A stretch of DNA of 64,000 nt, from NCBI RefSeq assembly GCF_023195695.1, contig NZ_JALPQG010000008.1, positions 62,001 through 126,000 on the forward strand, read 5' to 3'. The DNA comes from Aliiroseovarius sp. S1339. Lineage in GTDB: Bacteria; Pseudomonadota; Alphaproteobacteria; Rhodobacterales; Rhodobacteraceae. The stretch's first letter is position 1, and every line of letters starts with the position of its first letter. This document shows positions 1-9,266 of the stretch, piece by piece. The notes below the pieces were generated by a model. The model was not told the origin of the DNA. It did no database searches and was given only the letters and a program-made list of their open reading frames with translations. The translations under genes and the position numbers were made by a program.

Positions 1-238
1 AACACTCGCGCGTACCATGATGACCTCGGTCACCACGCTTCTGGCGTTGATCGCGCTTTATGTTCTGGGCGGCGATGTCATCCGCGGGTTCGTCTTTGCG
101 ATGATCTGGGGCGTGGTCGTGGGGACCTATTCGTCGATCTTCGTGGCTTCGGTGATCTTGCTGAAACTGGGTGTGAAACGCGACTGGTCCAAGCCGGATG
201 CCAACGCGGGCAACCAATTTGCGGACATAGATGCCTGA
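1..238 (+). CDS. secF: SecF, protein translocase subunit (C-terminal fragment)
   Basis: The gene enters from the left edge with the frame already open at base 2, so only about the last 78 codons are present. The fragment begins TLARTMMTSVTTLLAL, the conserved SecF segment before the last two membrane helices, followed by a long hydrophobic stretch and a polar tail. SecF works with SecD in the inner membrane, using the proton gradient to help SecYEG export proteins. It overlaps the next gene by 8 bases, so the two are probably co-transcribed. The start codon and most of the periplasmic domain lie outside the window. Confidence 0.9.
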   Translation, partial: TLARTMMTSVTTLLALIALYVLGGDVIRGFVFAMIWGVVVGTYSSIFVASVILLKLGVKRDWSKPDANAGNQFADIDA

Positions 239-986
239 TCTGCTGGCGCAAGCCCTGGCGCTGCCGGGGCTTGGCTGGTTATTAGCGGCCGCTTTTACCG
301 CAGGGCTTGTGCGCGGTTTTGCGGGCTTTGGCACCGCGCTGGTTTTTCTGCCAGTGGCCGCACAGATTATCAACCCGGTCTGGGCTGTCACGGTTTTGAT
401 CGTGATGGATCTGGCCGGACCTGCCCCCGCAATCCCACGCGCCCTGAAAGACGGATATCCCAAGGATTTGATGCGGCTGGTCACAGGCACAGCGCTGGCG
501 CTGCCGCTGGGATTGGCGGCGCTTTTCGCTGTCGACCCGGTCGTATTTAAGTTGGCGGTGTCGGTGGTCAGCCTGGCCATGCTCGCGGCTTTTATGACCG
601 GCTTGCGATATTCCGGCCCTGTCACATCGCGCGTTGTCTGGGCGACCGGAGGCGCGGCGGGCCTGCTTGGTGGGGCTGCCGGCATTCCCGGCCCACCTGT
701 CATCCTGCTTTACATGGCGTCGACCCACCCGGCGCGTGTCATCCGCGCGAATACGACAGCCTATCTGTTTTTCTTCGACGCGCTGATGCTGGTGGGCTTC
801 TTCTTCGCCGGGCGTCTTGTTGGACTGCCCGTATTCCTTGGTTTGCTTGTCATGGTTCCCAACCTTCTGGGCAATCTTGTTGGGGGTGCGGTCTTTAACC
901 CCAGACGCGAATCCCTTTATCGTCGTGTGGCATACCTGATCATTGCGGCCTCAAGCCTGTCCGGGCTTTATGCCGCACTCACCTGA
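231..986 (+). CDS. TauE/SafE family sulfite or anion exporter-like membrane protein
   Basis: A 251-residue protein made almost wholly of hydrophobic segments, about seven or eight membrane helices. It has the paired Gly-rich repeats of the TauE/SafE family: GLVRGFAGFGTALVF near residue 25 and AAGLLGGAAGIPGPPVI near residue 140. The family moves small anions such as sulfite, sulfoacetate or other organosulfonates across the inner membrane; the substrate here cannot be read from sequence. It overlaps secF by 8 bases and precedes the Mth938-like gene by 21 bases, so it sits in the secF-ccm gene string. Confidence 0.85.
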   Translation: MPDLLAQALALPGLGWLLAAAFTAGLVRGFAGFGTALVFLPVAAQIINPVWAVTVLIVMDLAGPAPAIPRALKDGYPKDLMRLVTGTALALPLGLAALFAVDPVVFKLAVSVVSLAMLAAFMTGLRYSGPVTSRVVWATGGAAGLLGGAAGIPGPPVILLYMASTHPARVIRANTTAYLFFFDALMLVGFFFAGRLVGLPVFLGLLVMVPNLLGNLVGGAVFNPRRESLYRRVAYLIIAASSLSGLYAALT

Positions 987-1007
987 CCCAACCTGCAAGG
1001 ACGCGAC

Positions 1008-1361
1008 ATGGAGTTCCATGAAGTCAAATATAACAATGCCCAACCGGTTGACGGTTACGGCCCAGGATTTTTCCGTGTCGCAGACGAAGTGATTCAAGGT
1101 GGGGTGCTTGTGACTGCGGACGCGGCGATCAAATGGGGTGGCCCCGACGAACTTGCACCGCTTTTGGCGTTGGCAGGTAAGGTTGACGTCTTACTTTATG
1201 GCACAGGCGCCGACCCCGCGCATCTGCCTGCCGACCTGCAAGAGGCGCTGGAAGAGGTTGGGGTCGCGGTCGAAGCGATGGCCTCTGCGCCAGCCTGCCG
1301 CACCTATAATGTACTGCTGGCCGAGGGGCGGCGCATTGCGCTGGCCGCCCTTCCGGTCTAA
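1008..1361 (+). CDS. Mth938-like domain protein (DUF498 family)
   Basis: A 117-residue soluble protein. Near residue 24 it has [14 protein letters not shown], and in the middle a run ending [11 protein letters not shown]; both are hallmarks of the Mth938-like fold, also found in human NDUFAF3. Bacterial members have no settled biochemical role, although the family is often found beside secDF, as here. It is followed after 10 bases by ccmA. I see no catalytic motif. Assignment to the family is fairly firm; function is unknown. Confidence 0.85.
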   Translation: MEFHEVKYNNAQPVDGYGPGFFRVADEVIQGGVLVTADAAIKWGGPDELAPLLALAGKVDVLLYGTGADPAHLPADLQEALEEVGVAVEAMASAPACRTYNVLLAEGRRIALAALPV

Positions 1362-1371
1362 GGCTTCCCCC

Positions 1372-2013
1372 ATGGAATTGAGGGTCGATAACCTGTCCGT
1401 CGCGCGCGGAGGCGTGCCAGTGCTGGAAGGCGTGAACTTCACGCTATCTGCCGGGCAAGTGTTGATCCTGCGCGGGCCAAATGGGTCGGGTAAAACCACG
1501 CTTCTGCGCACGTTGGCGGGGTTGCAGCCGCCAATCGCCGGGCAAGTGTCTGCGGACCCAGAGCACATCACCTACGGTGCCCATGCAGACGGGCTGAAAG
1601 CTACGCTGACTGTGGAAGAAAATCTGCGGTTCTGGGCCTCGGTGCATGGGATCGACAGCATTGCGCCCGCCGTCAACGACTTCAATCTGGAAGGGTTGAC
1701 CCACCGTCCTGCGGGCAATCTTTCCGCTGGTCAAAAACGCCGTCTGGGTCTGGCGCGGCTGTTGGTCACAGGTCGCCCGATTTGGTTGCTGGATGAGCCG
1801 ACCGTGTCGCTTGATGTGGCCTCGGTCGGGTTGTTCGCCGATGCGGTGCGCGCCCATGTCGCAAACGGAGGTGCGGCCCTGATCGCCACCCATATCGACT
1901 TGGGACTAGAGGCTGACACGTTTGACATCGGCCCCTTCCGCGCCGACCCCAAACGGGCCCGCGACCAGAAGACTCGCGACAATTATGCAGATTTCGACGA
2001 GGCGTTTTCATGA
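1372..2013 (+). CDS. ccmA: CcmA, heme exporter ATP-binding subunit
   Basis: ABC-type ATPase of the cytochrome c maturation system. The 213-residue protein has Walker [10 protein letters not shown] (about 35-43), signature LSAGQ (117-121) and Walker B IWLLDEP (137-143). With CcmB it forms the ATPase that, with CcmC and CcmD, releases holo-CcmE heme chaperone at the periplasmic face. I chose the ATG at 1372 because it gives the standard CcmA N-terminus; the frame is open further upstream but that part overlaps the previous gene and is not conserved-looking. It overlaps ccmB by 4 bases (ATGA), indicating translational coupling. Confidence 0.95.
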   Translation: MELRVDNLSVARGGVPVLEGVNFTLSAGQVLILRGPNGSGKTTLLRTLAGLQPPIAGQVSADPEHITYGAHADGLKATLTVEENLRFWASVHGIDSIAPAVNDFNLEGLTHRPAGNLSAGQKRRLGLARLLVTGRPIWLLDEPTVSLDVASVGLFADAVRAHVANGGAALIATHIDLGLEADTFDIGPFRADPKRARDQKTRDNYADFDEAFS

Positions 2014-2666
2014 TCGCCCTTTTGGTCCGGGACATGCGGCTGGCAATGCGCGCAGGCGGCGGCTTTGGGCTGGGGCTGGCGTTCTTTCTGATCGTATCAA
2101 CGCTTGTCCCGTTTGGTGTTGGACCCGAGGCCGCGATCCTGTCGCGCATTGCGCCGGGCATTCTGTGGGTTGGGGCTTTGCTGGCCTGCCTTCTGTCGCT
2201 GGACCGTATTTTCCAATTGGATTTCGAGGATGGATCGCTGGACCTTCTGGCTACGGCCCCTATCCCGATGGAGGGGACGGTCGCGATCAAAGCGCTGGCG
2301 CACTGGCTCGTCACCGGCCTTCCCCTGACGCTGGCCGCGCCGGGGTTCGGAGCGCTGATGAACCTGCAATCGCCGGGCCATTACTGGATATTTATCACCC
2401 TTTTAATCGGGACACCTGCGCTGTCGATGATCGGCGCGTTCGGTGCAGCACTGACCGTTGGGCTGAAACGCGGCGGGTTGCTGTTGTCGCTGCTGGTCCT
2501 GCCGCTGTATATCCCGACGCTGATCTTCGGGGCCGAGGCGGCGACGCGTGGCACCGCAGGGCTGTCCGCTCTGACGCCGCTGCTTATGATGGCGGGGATC
2601 ACTGCCGGATCCATCGCGCTTCTGCCCTTTGCCGCCGCCGCCGCCCTTCGTATTAACCTGAGATAG
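2010..2666 (+). CDS. ccmB: CcmB, heme exporter membrane subunit
   Basis: A 218-residue, six-helix inner-membrane protein matching CcmB in length and pattern. It includes the conserved segment [17 protein letters not shown] around residue 65, and ends in an Ala-rich helix. It partners CcmA in the CcmABCD complex that remodels holo-CcmE during cytochrome c biogenesis. The start overlaps the ccmA stop by four bases. A 67-base gap separates it from ccmC, with no terminator-like hairpin in it. Confidence 0.93.
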   Translation: MIALLVRDMRLAMRAGGGFGLGLAFFLIVSTLVPFGVGPEAAILSRIAPGILWVGALLACLLSLDRIFQLDFEDGSLDLLATAPIPMEGTVAIKALAHWLVTGLPLTLAAPGFGALMNLQSPGHYWIFITLLIGTPALSMIGAFGAALTVGLKRGGLLLSLLVLPLYIPTLIFGAEAATRGTAGLSALTPLLMMAGITAGSIALLPFAAAAALRINLR

Positions 2667-2733
2667 GTCAAGTCGCTGTGAGCCACAGAGCTCTATGCTT
2701 GCGCAAATCATAGCCACCGAATAGAGGAAGCAA

Positions 2734-3468
2734 ATGTCACTTTGGGAATTCGCAAACCCGGTCAAGTTCATGGCGCTCAGCGGCAAGGTGTTGCCGTGGG
2801 TGATTGGTCTGGCTGCGTTGACGCTGGTACCGGGCCTGATCTGGGGCTTCTTTTTCACGCCAGAGGCCACGAACTTCGGCAACTCGGTCAAAATCATCTA
2901 TATCCACGTGCCGTCGGCAATGATGGCGATCAACATCTGGGTGATGATGCTGGTCACGTCGCTGATTTGGATCGTGCGCCGCCACCACGTTTCGGTGCGC
3001 GCCGCCAAGGCTGCGGCCCTGATCGGCGTCACCATGACAGTCATCGCGCTGATCACCGGCGCGATCTGGGGTGAACCGATGTGGGGCACCTACTGGGCGT
3101 GGGACCCGCGCCTGACCAGCTTTTTGATCCTGTTCCTGTTCTACTTGGGCTATATGGCGCTTTGGGCGGCCATCGAAAACCCGGACACCGCCGCCGATCT
3201 GACCTCGGTCCTGTGTATTGTCGGGTCGGTCTTTGCGCTGCTCAGCCGCTATGCGGTGAACTTCTGGAACCAAGGTTTGCACCAAGGCGCTTCGCTGTCG
3301 CTGGACAAGGAAGAACATGTGGCCGATGTCTACTATCAACCGTTGCTGTTGTGCATTGCAGGCTTTGTCTTGCTTTTCGTCGCGCTGGTTCTGATCCGCA
3401 CCCGGACCGAACTGCGCCTTGTGCGCCTGCACCGTTTGGAAATCCGCGAAAGGATGAAAGATGCTTGA
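2734..3468 (+). CDS. ccmC: CcmC, heme handling protein for cytochrome c maturation
   Basis: A 244-residue, six-helix membrane protein. The periplasmic tryptophan-rich heme-binding motif WGTYWAWDPRLTS is at residues 117-129, and a conserved His sits in YIHVPSA at about 58. CcmC attaches heme to the apo form of the chaperone CcmE. An AGAGGAAG ribosome site precedes the ATG. The gene overlaps ccmD by 8 bases. No ccmE, ccmF or ccmH gene is in the window. Confidence 0.96.
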   Translation: MSLWEFANPVKFMALSGKVLPWVIGLAALTLVPGLIWGFFFTPEATNFGNSVKIIYIHVPSAMMAINIWVMMLVTSLIWIVRRHHVSVRAAKAAALIGVTMTVIALITGAIWGEPMWGTYWAWDPRLTSFLILFLFYLGYMALWAAIENPDTAADLTSVLCIVGSVFALLSRYAVNFWNQGLHQGASLSLDKEEHVADVYYQPLLLCIAGFVLLFVALVLIRTRTELRLVRLHRLEIRERMKDA

Positions 3469-3616
3469 GCTTGGCAAATATGCAAATGCAATTCTGTCGT
3501 CTTGGGGCATTACTCTCGGTCTTTTGATCGCCCTGATCCTTGTCACTTGGCGCCGTTCGGTCCATGTGAAGAAGGCACTTCATGCGGCTGAGAAAAGGGC
3601 GTCCGACAATGGCTGA
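3461..3616 (+). CDS. ccmD: CcmD, small heme exporter subunit
   Basis: A 51-codon ORF beginning at the ATG inside the end of ccmC and ending inside the start of ccmG. The peptide begins MLELGKYANAILSSWG, has one membrane helix (about residues 12-29), then the Arg-rich cytoplasmic tail WRRSVHVKKAL typical of CcmD. CcmD is the small subunit that holds CcmC-heme-CcmE together with CcmAB. It overlaps both neighbours by 8 bases, as is usual for ccmD in alphaproteobacteria. Confidence 0.92.
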   Translation: MLELGKYANAILSSWGITLGLLIALILVTWRRSVHVKKALHAAEKRASDNG

Positions 3617-4163
3617 AGAAAAGAAAAAAGGTATTTCGTGGTTGATGGTGCTGCCCCCGGTGCTGTTCATCGGGCTGGCCACGATGTTCCTGTGGGGCAT
3701 GAAACAACCCGATCGAAATGCCCTACCATCGACACGCGAAGGTGGCATTGTTCCGGCCTTGCAGCTGACGGATTTTGACGGGGCCGAAGGCTTCACCCAT
3801 GACGACCTGACCTCGGGCGGCGTGAAACTGGTGAATTTCTGGGCCAGTTGGTGTGCACCCTGCCGTGCCGAGCACCCGCAACTGGAAACGCTTGCGCAAG
3901 AGGGTTTGGCGATCAACGGCATCAACTACAAGGATGAGCCCGCCAATGCGCGACGCTTTCTTGAGCAATTAGGCGACCCCTATGCCAAATTGATGGCCGA
4001 CGCCGATGGGCGCACTGGTCTTGAATGGGGGCTATATGGTGTGCCGGAAACATTCATTATTGCCGCAGATGGCACGGTGGTGAAACGCTTTGCCGGTCCG
4101 ATCACAGAAAGCATTCTGGAAAACGTGATCCGTCCCGCGATCAAGGACGCCGAAAACCGTTAG
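3609..4163 (+). CDS. ccmG: CcmG/DsbE, periplasmic thiol-disulfide oxidoreductase
   Basis: A 184-residue protein with an N-terminal membrane anchor (about 10-30) and a thioredoxin-fold domain carrying the active site WCAPC at 81-85 inside NFWASWCAPCRAEHPQLE. The later GVPETFIIAADG contains the cis-proline loop. CcmG keeps apocytochrome c cysteines reduced for heme ligation. I prefer the ATG at 3609 (MAEEKKKG...), which overlaps ccmD by 8 bases; an ATG at 3582 would add nine residues. It is the last gene of the secF-ccm string. Confidence 0.94.
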   Translation: MAEEKKKGISWLMVLPPVLFIGLATMFLWGMKQPDRNALPSTREGGIVPALQLTDFDGAEGFTHDDLTSGGVKLVNFWASWCAPCRAEHPQLETLAQEGLAINGINYKDEPANARRFLEQLGDPYAKLMADADGRTGLEWGLYGVPETFIIAADGTVVKRFAGPITESILENVIRPAIKDAENR

Positions 4164-4249
4164 CCTGCGGCGCTCAACATCAGGATGAACACGCTGAACG
4201 CAATGGCTTCAAGTATCGGCAGTGAGAATTGGCGCAATAATCTGAACAT
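4160..4249 (-). CDS. Candidate 29-residue single-helix membrane peptide
   Basis: Reading the minus strand from the ATG at 4249, the ORF starts MFRLLRQFSLPILEA and ends FILMLSAAG before TAA at 4162-4160. It is one amphipathic-to-hydrophobic helix with positive residues at the N-end. An AGAAG ribosome-like site lies five bases upstream, and a perfect TATAAT -10 box (minus strand, 4328-4323) lies about 75 bases upstream of the start. Its stop overlaps the end of ccmG on the other strand. The size is below usual gene-calling limits. Function is unknown; reality of the gene is inferred from these signals only. Confidence 0.45.
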   Translation of the reverse strand: MFRLLRQFSLPILEAIAFSVFILMLSAAG

Positions 4250-4534
4250 AAATCTTCTTTTGCTAAAAGCATCATAAGGTTAAATTCGGAAAAACCGGAA
4301 ACAATTACCCAAAAATCATCGTATTATATGCAAACCAGTGAAGCAGATCACAGCCTGTAATACCAGTCTGGTTTCCCTTTAATTTACGAATATCGGCGAC
4401 AGTTCGCCTGCGATTTTCTGATCATTGCGATCACACCAAGGGATAGAAGATGCAGCGATTGCGGTACGGTTGCTTGGCCAATTTACGGTTAATGTAGCGC
4501 AAACCTCTTTTGTCTTTGCGACGAAAAAATCATA
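4250..4534 (-). promoter_or_regulatory. AT-rich intergenic region with a minus-strand promoter
   Basis: About 290 bases clearly richer in A and T than the neighbours. The only strong signal is TATAAT on the minus strand (4328-4323), correctly placed to transcribe toward the 29-codon ORF; no good -35 hexamer was found 16-18 bases upstream of it. No other ORF, tRNA or repeat was recognised here. Confidence 0.4.
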
Positions 4535-4562
4535 GAAAAAACGCGCCCCCGAAGGGACGCGT
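4535..4562 (-). terminator. Rho-independent terminator of acnA
   Basis: On the minus strand an ACGCG/CGCGT stem extends with a CCC/GGG inner stem around a short loop and is followed by a run of six T. It starts 24 bases after the acnA stop codon. Confidence 0.8.
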
Positions 4563-4586
4563 TCAAATCTTTAGATGTCGTTCAGT

Positions 4587-7277
4587 TTACGACTTAGCGA
4601 GGTTACGCAGAACGTAGTGCAAGACACCGCCGTTCTCGACGTATTCAATCTCGACTTCCGTGTCGATCCGGCACTTCAGCTCGATCTCTTTCACCGAACC
4701 ATCGGCAAATGTGATCTCGCAAGGGACGTTCGACAAGGGTTTCAGATCGCCTGCCAACCCTTTGATCGACACGGTTTCTTCGCCGGTCAGACCCAAGGAT
4801 TTGCGGGTGTCGCCGCCGGTAAATTCGAACGGGATCACACCCATGCCAACAAGGTTGGAGCGGTGGATACGTTCGAAGCTTTCGGCGATCACGGCCTTGA
4901 CGCCCAGAAGGCTTGTGCCTTTGGCCGCCCAGTCACGCGATGAGCCTGCACCATATTGTTCGCCACCAAAGACGACCAGCGGAGTGCCAGCGTCTTGATA
5001 AGCCATCGAGGCGTCATAGATTGACGTCTGCTGACCGTCAGGGCCTTTGGTATAGCCGCCTTCGACGCCGTCCAGCATCTCGTTCTTGATGCGGATGTTG
5101 GCAAACGTGCCGCGCATCATGATCTCGTGGTTGCCGCGACGCGACCCGTAGGAGTTAAACTCGCGCGGGGCGACCTGCCGTTCGGTCAGATACTGACCTG
5201 CGGGCGACGAGACAGGGAAAGACCCGGCCGGCGAAATGTGGTCGGTGGTGATCATGTCACCCAGAACGGCCAGCACTTTCGCGCCTTCGATGTCCGAGAT
5301 CACGCCAGCATCTTTCGACATCCCTTGGAAATAGGGTGGGTTCTGGATGTAGGTCGAGGACGCCGGCCAGTCATAGGTTTCGTCCCCGGTCGTCTCAACC
5401 GCTTGCCACTTCTCATCGCCTTTGAAGACGTCAGCGTATTTCGATTGGAACGCTTCGCGGGTGACGGTTTGTTCGACCAGTTCGGCCACTTCTTGTGTCG
5501 AGGGCCAGATATCTTTCAGATAGACATCATTGCCATCCTTGTCCTGACCGATAGCTTCGGTGGTCAGATCAATATCCATGGTGCCAGCCAAGGCATAGGC
5601 TACGACCAGCGGTGGCGAGGCCAGATAGTTGGCGCGCACGTCGGGCGAAATACGACCTTCGAAGTTGCGGTTGCCGGACAGGACCGATGTTGCCACCAGA
5701 TCGCCTTCGGCAATCGCTTCGGACAGCTCTGCCTGGATCGGACCGGAGTTACCGATACAGGTGGTGCAACCATAGCCCACAAGGTTGAAGCCGATCTTGT
5801 CCAGATCTTCTTGCAGGTTTGCGGCCTCAAGATACGCCGACACAACCTGGCTTCCCGGTGCCAGCGAGGTTTTAACCCACGGTTTGCGATCCATGCCCAG
5901 TGCTGCGGCTTTGCGGGCCACAAGGCCAGCGCCGATCATCACGTAAGGGTTCGAGGTGTTTGTGCACGAGGTGATCGACGCGATCACGACCTTGCCCGAT
6001 TCCATAGTGTAGTCTTCGCCTTTGACAGCGACTTCCTTGCCCATGGGACGCTTGAAGGTTTCTTCCATTTCCTTGCGGAAAGCGTGCTTGGCGTTGGTCA
6101 GCGGCACATAGTCCTGCGGTCGTTTCGGGCCCGAGATGGCAGGAACGATGGTGCCCATGTCCAGCGACAGCGTGTCGGTATAGATGGGCGCGTAATCTGC
6201 ATCACGCCAGAACCCATTTTCCTTGGCATAGGCTTCGACCAGCGCGATGCGGTCTTCGTCGCGACCCGTGGTGCGCAGGTAACGCAGGGTCTCACCGTCA
6301 ATCGGGAAGAAGCCACAGGTCGCGCCATATTCCGGCGCCATGTTGGCGATGGTTGCCCGGTCGGCCAGCGGCAGTTTGTCCAGACCTTCGCCATAGAATT
6401 CGACGAACTTGCCGACAACACCCATGGTGCGCAGCATTTCGACGACTTTCAGAACAAGGTCGGTGCCTGTTGTGCCTTCCATCATCTCGCCGGTCAGCTC
6501 GAAGCCGACGACTTCGGGGATCAGCATTGAAATCGGTTGGCCCAGCATCGCGGCTTCGGCCTCGATACCGCCAACGCCCCAGCCCAGAACGGCCAGACCG
6601 TTCACCATGGTGGTGTGGCTGTCGGTGCCGACCAATGTGTCGGGATAAGCGACTTGATCACCGTTCTGATCTTCGTCTGTCCAGACGGTCTGTGACAGAT
6701 ACTCAAGGTTCACCTGGTGACAGATGCCGGTGCCGGGAGGCACAACGCGGAAGTTGTTAAATGCCGACTGACCCCATTTCAGGAAGGTGTAACGCTCAAG
6801 GTTGCGTTCGTATTCGCGGTCGACGTTCATCTGGAACGCGCGCGGGTTGCCAAATTCGTCGATCATGACCGAGTGGTCGATAACCAGATCAACCGGGTTC
6901 AGCGGGTTGATCATCTGGGCGTCGCCACCCAGTGCCTTGATGCCATCACGCATCGCAGCAAGGTCAACAACAGCAGGCACGCCAGTGAAGTCCTGCATCA
7001 GAACGCGGGCGGGGCGGTAGGCGATCTCGCGCGGGTTCTTGCCGCCTTTTTCGGCCCATTCGCTGAACGCCTTGATATCGTCCACGCTGACGGTGCGGCC
7101 ACCGTCTTCAAAGCGTAGCATGTTTTCCAGAACGACTTTCAGCGCGGCAGGAAGGCGCGAGAAATTGCCAAGGCCTGCAGCCTCGGCGGCGGGGATTGAA
7201 TAATAGGCGACGGATGAGCCACCAGCCGTGAGCGTCTTGCGCGTCTTGGCGGTGTCAGAACCTACGATAATGGTCAT
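4587..7277 (-). CDS. acnA: Aconitate hydratase AcnA
   Basis: An 896-residue aconitase of the AcnA/IRP type, converting citrate to isocitrate in the TCA cycle. The three [4Fe-4S] ligands are visible: Cys438 in [11 protein letters not shown] and Cys504/Cys507 in [14 protein letters not shown]-terminal swivel domain with [19 protein letters not shown] follows. I start at the ATG at 7277 ([12 protein letters not shown]) because a GGGAGC ribosome site lies just upstream; the open frame further 5' does not resemble the family. It is single-gene and divergent from the DUF1223 gene, with about 230 bases of shared promoter region. Confidence 0.97.
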   Translation of the reverse strand: MTIIVGSDTAKTRKTLTAGGSSVAYYSIPAAEAAGLGNFSRLPAALKVVLENMLRFEDGGRTVSVDDIKAFSEWAEKGGKNPREIAYRPARVLMQDFTGVPAVVDLAAMRDGIKALGGDAQMINPLNPVDLVIDHSVMIDEFGNPRAFQMNVDREYERNLERYTFLKWGQSAFNNFRVVPPGTGICHQVNLEYLSQTVWTDEDQNGDQVAYPDTLVGTDSHTTMVNGLAVLGWGVGGIEAEAAMLGQPISMLIPEVVGFELTGEMMEGTTGTDLVLKVVEMLRTMGVVGKFVEFYGEGLDKLPLADRATIANMAPEYGATCGFFPIDGETLRYLRTTGRDEDRIALVEAYAKENGFWRDADYAPIYTDTLSLDMGTIVPAISGPKRPQDYVPLTNAKHAFRKEMEETFKRPMGKEVAVKGEDYTMESGKVVIASITSCTNTSNPYVMIGAGLVARKAAALGMDRKPWVKTSLAPGSQVVSAYLEAANLQEDLDKIGFNLVGYGCTTCIGNSGPIQAELSEAIAEGDLVATSVLSGNRNFEGRISPDVRANYLASPPLVVAYALAGTMDIDLTTEAIGQDKDGNDVYLKDIWPSTQEVAELVEQTVTREAFQSKYADVFKGDEKWQAVETTGDETYDWPASSTYIQNPPYFQGMSKDAGVISDIEGAKVLAVLGDMITTDHISPAGSFPVSSPAGQYLTERQVAPREFNSYGSRRGNHEIMMRGTFANIRIKNEMLDGVEGGYTKGPDGQQTSIYDASMAYQDAGTPLVVFGGEQYGAGSSRDWAAKGTSLLGVKAVIAESFERIHRSNLVGMGVIPFEFTGGDTRKSLGLTGEETVSIKGLAGDLKPLSNVPCEITFADGSVKEIELKCRIDTEVEIEYVENGGVLHYVLRNLAKS

Positions 7278-7508
7278 TGGAATGGCTCCCTTATGGTCAG
7301 GATACAGGGTTGGGCTGGCTTGCATTTGCCCCAAAAACCGGGTGCGACGCAAGAGGTTTCGCGCGCTTTGTATACTATTGCACACCAGAAATCGACCCCA
7401 ATCTCTACTTATCAGCGAGAACTGTAACAAACCCCTCGCAAAACCTTGATTGGCGGCGCCGCGACGGGCGCGCTATCTAAAGGTTGACCCCGACGGAAAA
7501 GAGACCCG

Positions 7509-8243
7509 ATGAAAGCTGTTTTGCCCCTGTTTTTAGTATGCGCCGCTTGGTTTGGCGCCCTGCCTGTAACCGCTCAAGAGCGGCCAGTGACAGTTGTTGA
7601 ACTGTTTACATCGCAGGGGTGCTCGTCTTGCCCACCAGCCGATGCGTTGTTGGGCAAGCTGGTCGAATACGACAATATTCTGCCGCTGGCGATGCATGTG
7701 GATTACTGGGACTATATCGGCTGGAAGGACACGTTCGCGAAGGCTGCGCATACCAAACGGCAAAAGGCTTATGCGTATGGCTTCGGAACACGCTCGATCT
7801 ATACACCGCAGATGGTGATTGGTGGCATTGATCAAGCGGTCGGCAGCCATGTTGTCGAAGTGATGGATGTCATTCACCGCCATCAAGCAAAAACACCGCG
7901 TGTGGTGTTGCAGACAACCACCAGTGATGCGGGTGCGCCGCGTTTGCGCGTGGCGCGCATGACCCATCGCGCGCTGCCGGGCAATATCCTTGTGCAGATC
8001 GTGCGCTTTTGGCCCATGGCGCAGGTGAACATCAGCCGGGGCGAAAATGCCGGGTTGTCGATCACGTCAACCAACGTCGTGACGGACATTCAAGGCTTTG
8101 GCGCTTGGGATGGGATGGAAACAGTCGAATTTGACCTGCCGGTTCCCGTCGCGCCCGAAGGACAGTCCGCCGCAATCGTTCTTCAAACCGCCACGAAAGG
8201 CGGATATCCCGGAGAGATTCTGGCCGCGATCAAGCTGAACTAG
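7509..8243 (+). CDS. DUF1223 secreted thioredoxin-like protein
   Basis: A 244-residue protein with a signal peptide (about residues 1-22, ending VTA-QE) followed by VVELFTSQGCSSCPPADALL, with a CSSC pair at Cys38 and Cys41. This is the DUF1223 family, whose fold is thioredoxin-like at the N-terminus. A redox role in the periplasm is an inference from the CxxC and signal peptide. AAAGAGA precedes the ATG. It is divergent from acnA and convergent with the acyltransferase gene, 24 bases apart. Confidence 0.85.
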   Translation: MKAVLPLFLVCAAWFGALPVTAQERPVTVVELFTSQGCSSCPPADALLGKLVEYDNILPLAMHVDYWDYIGWKDTFAKAAHTKRQKAYAYGFGTRSIYTPQMVIGGIDQAVGSHVVEVMDVIHRHQAKTPRVVLQTTTSDAGAPRLRVARMTHRALPGNILVQIVRFWPMAQVNISRGENAGLSITSTNVVTDIQGFGAWDGMETVEFDLPVPVAPEGQSAAIVLQTATKGGYPGEILAAIKLN

Positions 8244-8267
8244 GCGATAGGCTGCTGGATTGGCGGC

Positions 8268-9149
8268 TCAATCCGCGCTGGGCAATTGCCAGCGGTTATG
8301 AATCCATAAAAACTGATCCATGTTCTGACGCACGCGTGCCTCTAGCCGATCATTGAATTGCTGCATCATTGTTTCCGCGTCGCTATGTGCGATCGGATCT
8401 TCGACCACAATGTCGAAATCCAGCCCGTTTTCCTGACGGATGGCGAAGATGGGAATGAACAATGTATCGTATTTCAAGGCCATTTCTGCCACCGCCAACG
8501 TGGTCATGGCGGGCTGACCAAAGAAGCTGAGCTTTGCGCCCTGATCTTCGCGCTGATCCAAAAGAATTGCCAGCAGGCCGCCTTGGCGAAGATGCTTCAC
8601 CATCTCGGCCATGCCGCGGCGGGATTGCTCGAACGCCTTACCTTCGAAGCCTACCATGCGGGCTTTGTAGCTTTCGTTGAAATAGGCGTTGGACATCGGG
8701 CGATACAGCGCACCGGCGTTGTATCCGGCCTGAATTGTGACAGCGCGGGCCGCGTCGTAATTGCCGAAATGCCCCGAGATCGCGATGATGGGACGTCCGG
8801 CCGCTTTCGCGGTTTCCATAGCTGTGACGCCGGGGCCAGACAGTTTTGTGTTCTGCAGTCGCTTGTAAAAGGCGTCGCCAGACCACATCTCGGCCAGAAA
8901 GCGTCCGGCATTGGTCAGAACGGCGCGGACCATCTGTTTGACCTGTGCGGGCGGCATGTCCGGGCAAGCCACCGCCAGATTGTTACGGATGCGTTTGTCA
9001 TATCCGGCAATTGGCCCGACGATGTTTGCGGCCAGCCAGCCGACCGCAGGCAAGCGCCGGTTATAGGGCAAAAGACGGGGCAGGTTCAGGACGGCAGACA
9101 GCGCCACATGAGTCAGGTAGGGGCCAACGCCCCGTTTTTCTTGCACCAT
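8268..9149 (-). CDS. LpxL/HtrB-like lysophospholipid acyltransferase
   Basis: A 293-residue protein of the lipid A biosynthesis acyltransferase family, which moves fatty acyl chains onto lipid A or another lysolipid at the inner membrane. The HX4D catalytic motif is HFGNYD at about residue 127 within IIAISGHFGNYDA, and a second conserved block LAILLDQREDQGAKLSFFGQPA follows. I chose the ATG at 9149, preceded by GGAGACAGGGAAG; an ATG at 9164 would add five residues but lacks a ribosome site. Whether the acceptor is lipid A or an ornithine/other lipid cannot be told here. Confidence 0.85.
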   Translation of the reverse strand: MVQEKRGVGPYLTHVALSAVLNLPRLLPYNRRLPAVGWLAANIVGPIAGYDKRIRNNLAVACPDMPPAQVKQMVRAVLTNAGRFLAEMWSGDAFYKRLQNTKLSGPGVTAMETAKAAGRPIIAISGHFGNYDAARAVTIQAGYNAGALYRPMSNAYFNESYKARMVGFEGKAFEQSRRGMAEMVKHLRQGGLLAILLDQREDQGAKLSFFGQPAMTTLAVAEMALKYDTLFIPIFAIRQENGLDFDIVVEDPIAHSDAETMMQQFNDRLEARVRQNMDQFLWIHNRWQLPSAD

Positions 9150-9266
9150 CTTCCCTGTCTCCATAAGCGCGGCGGTCTGGCGCTGCGCGCGTGGTGTTCA
9201 TAGGTTCTCAGACATAACCACAAGGGCTGGTGCTCGCAAGCACTTGCGGCCTGCGTTGGCGTGTGA

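Noticed and set aside
5127-6530. Long plus-strand frame opposite acnA (467 codons)
   Set aside because: It is the high-GC shadow of acnA, which is a complete recognised enzyme; the antisense peptide has no family resemblance and no ribosome site.
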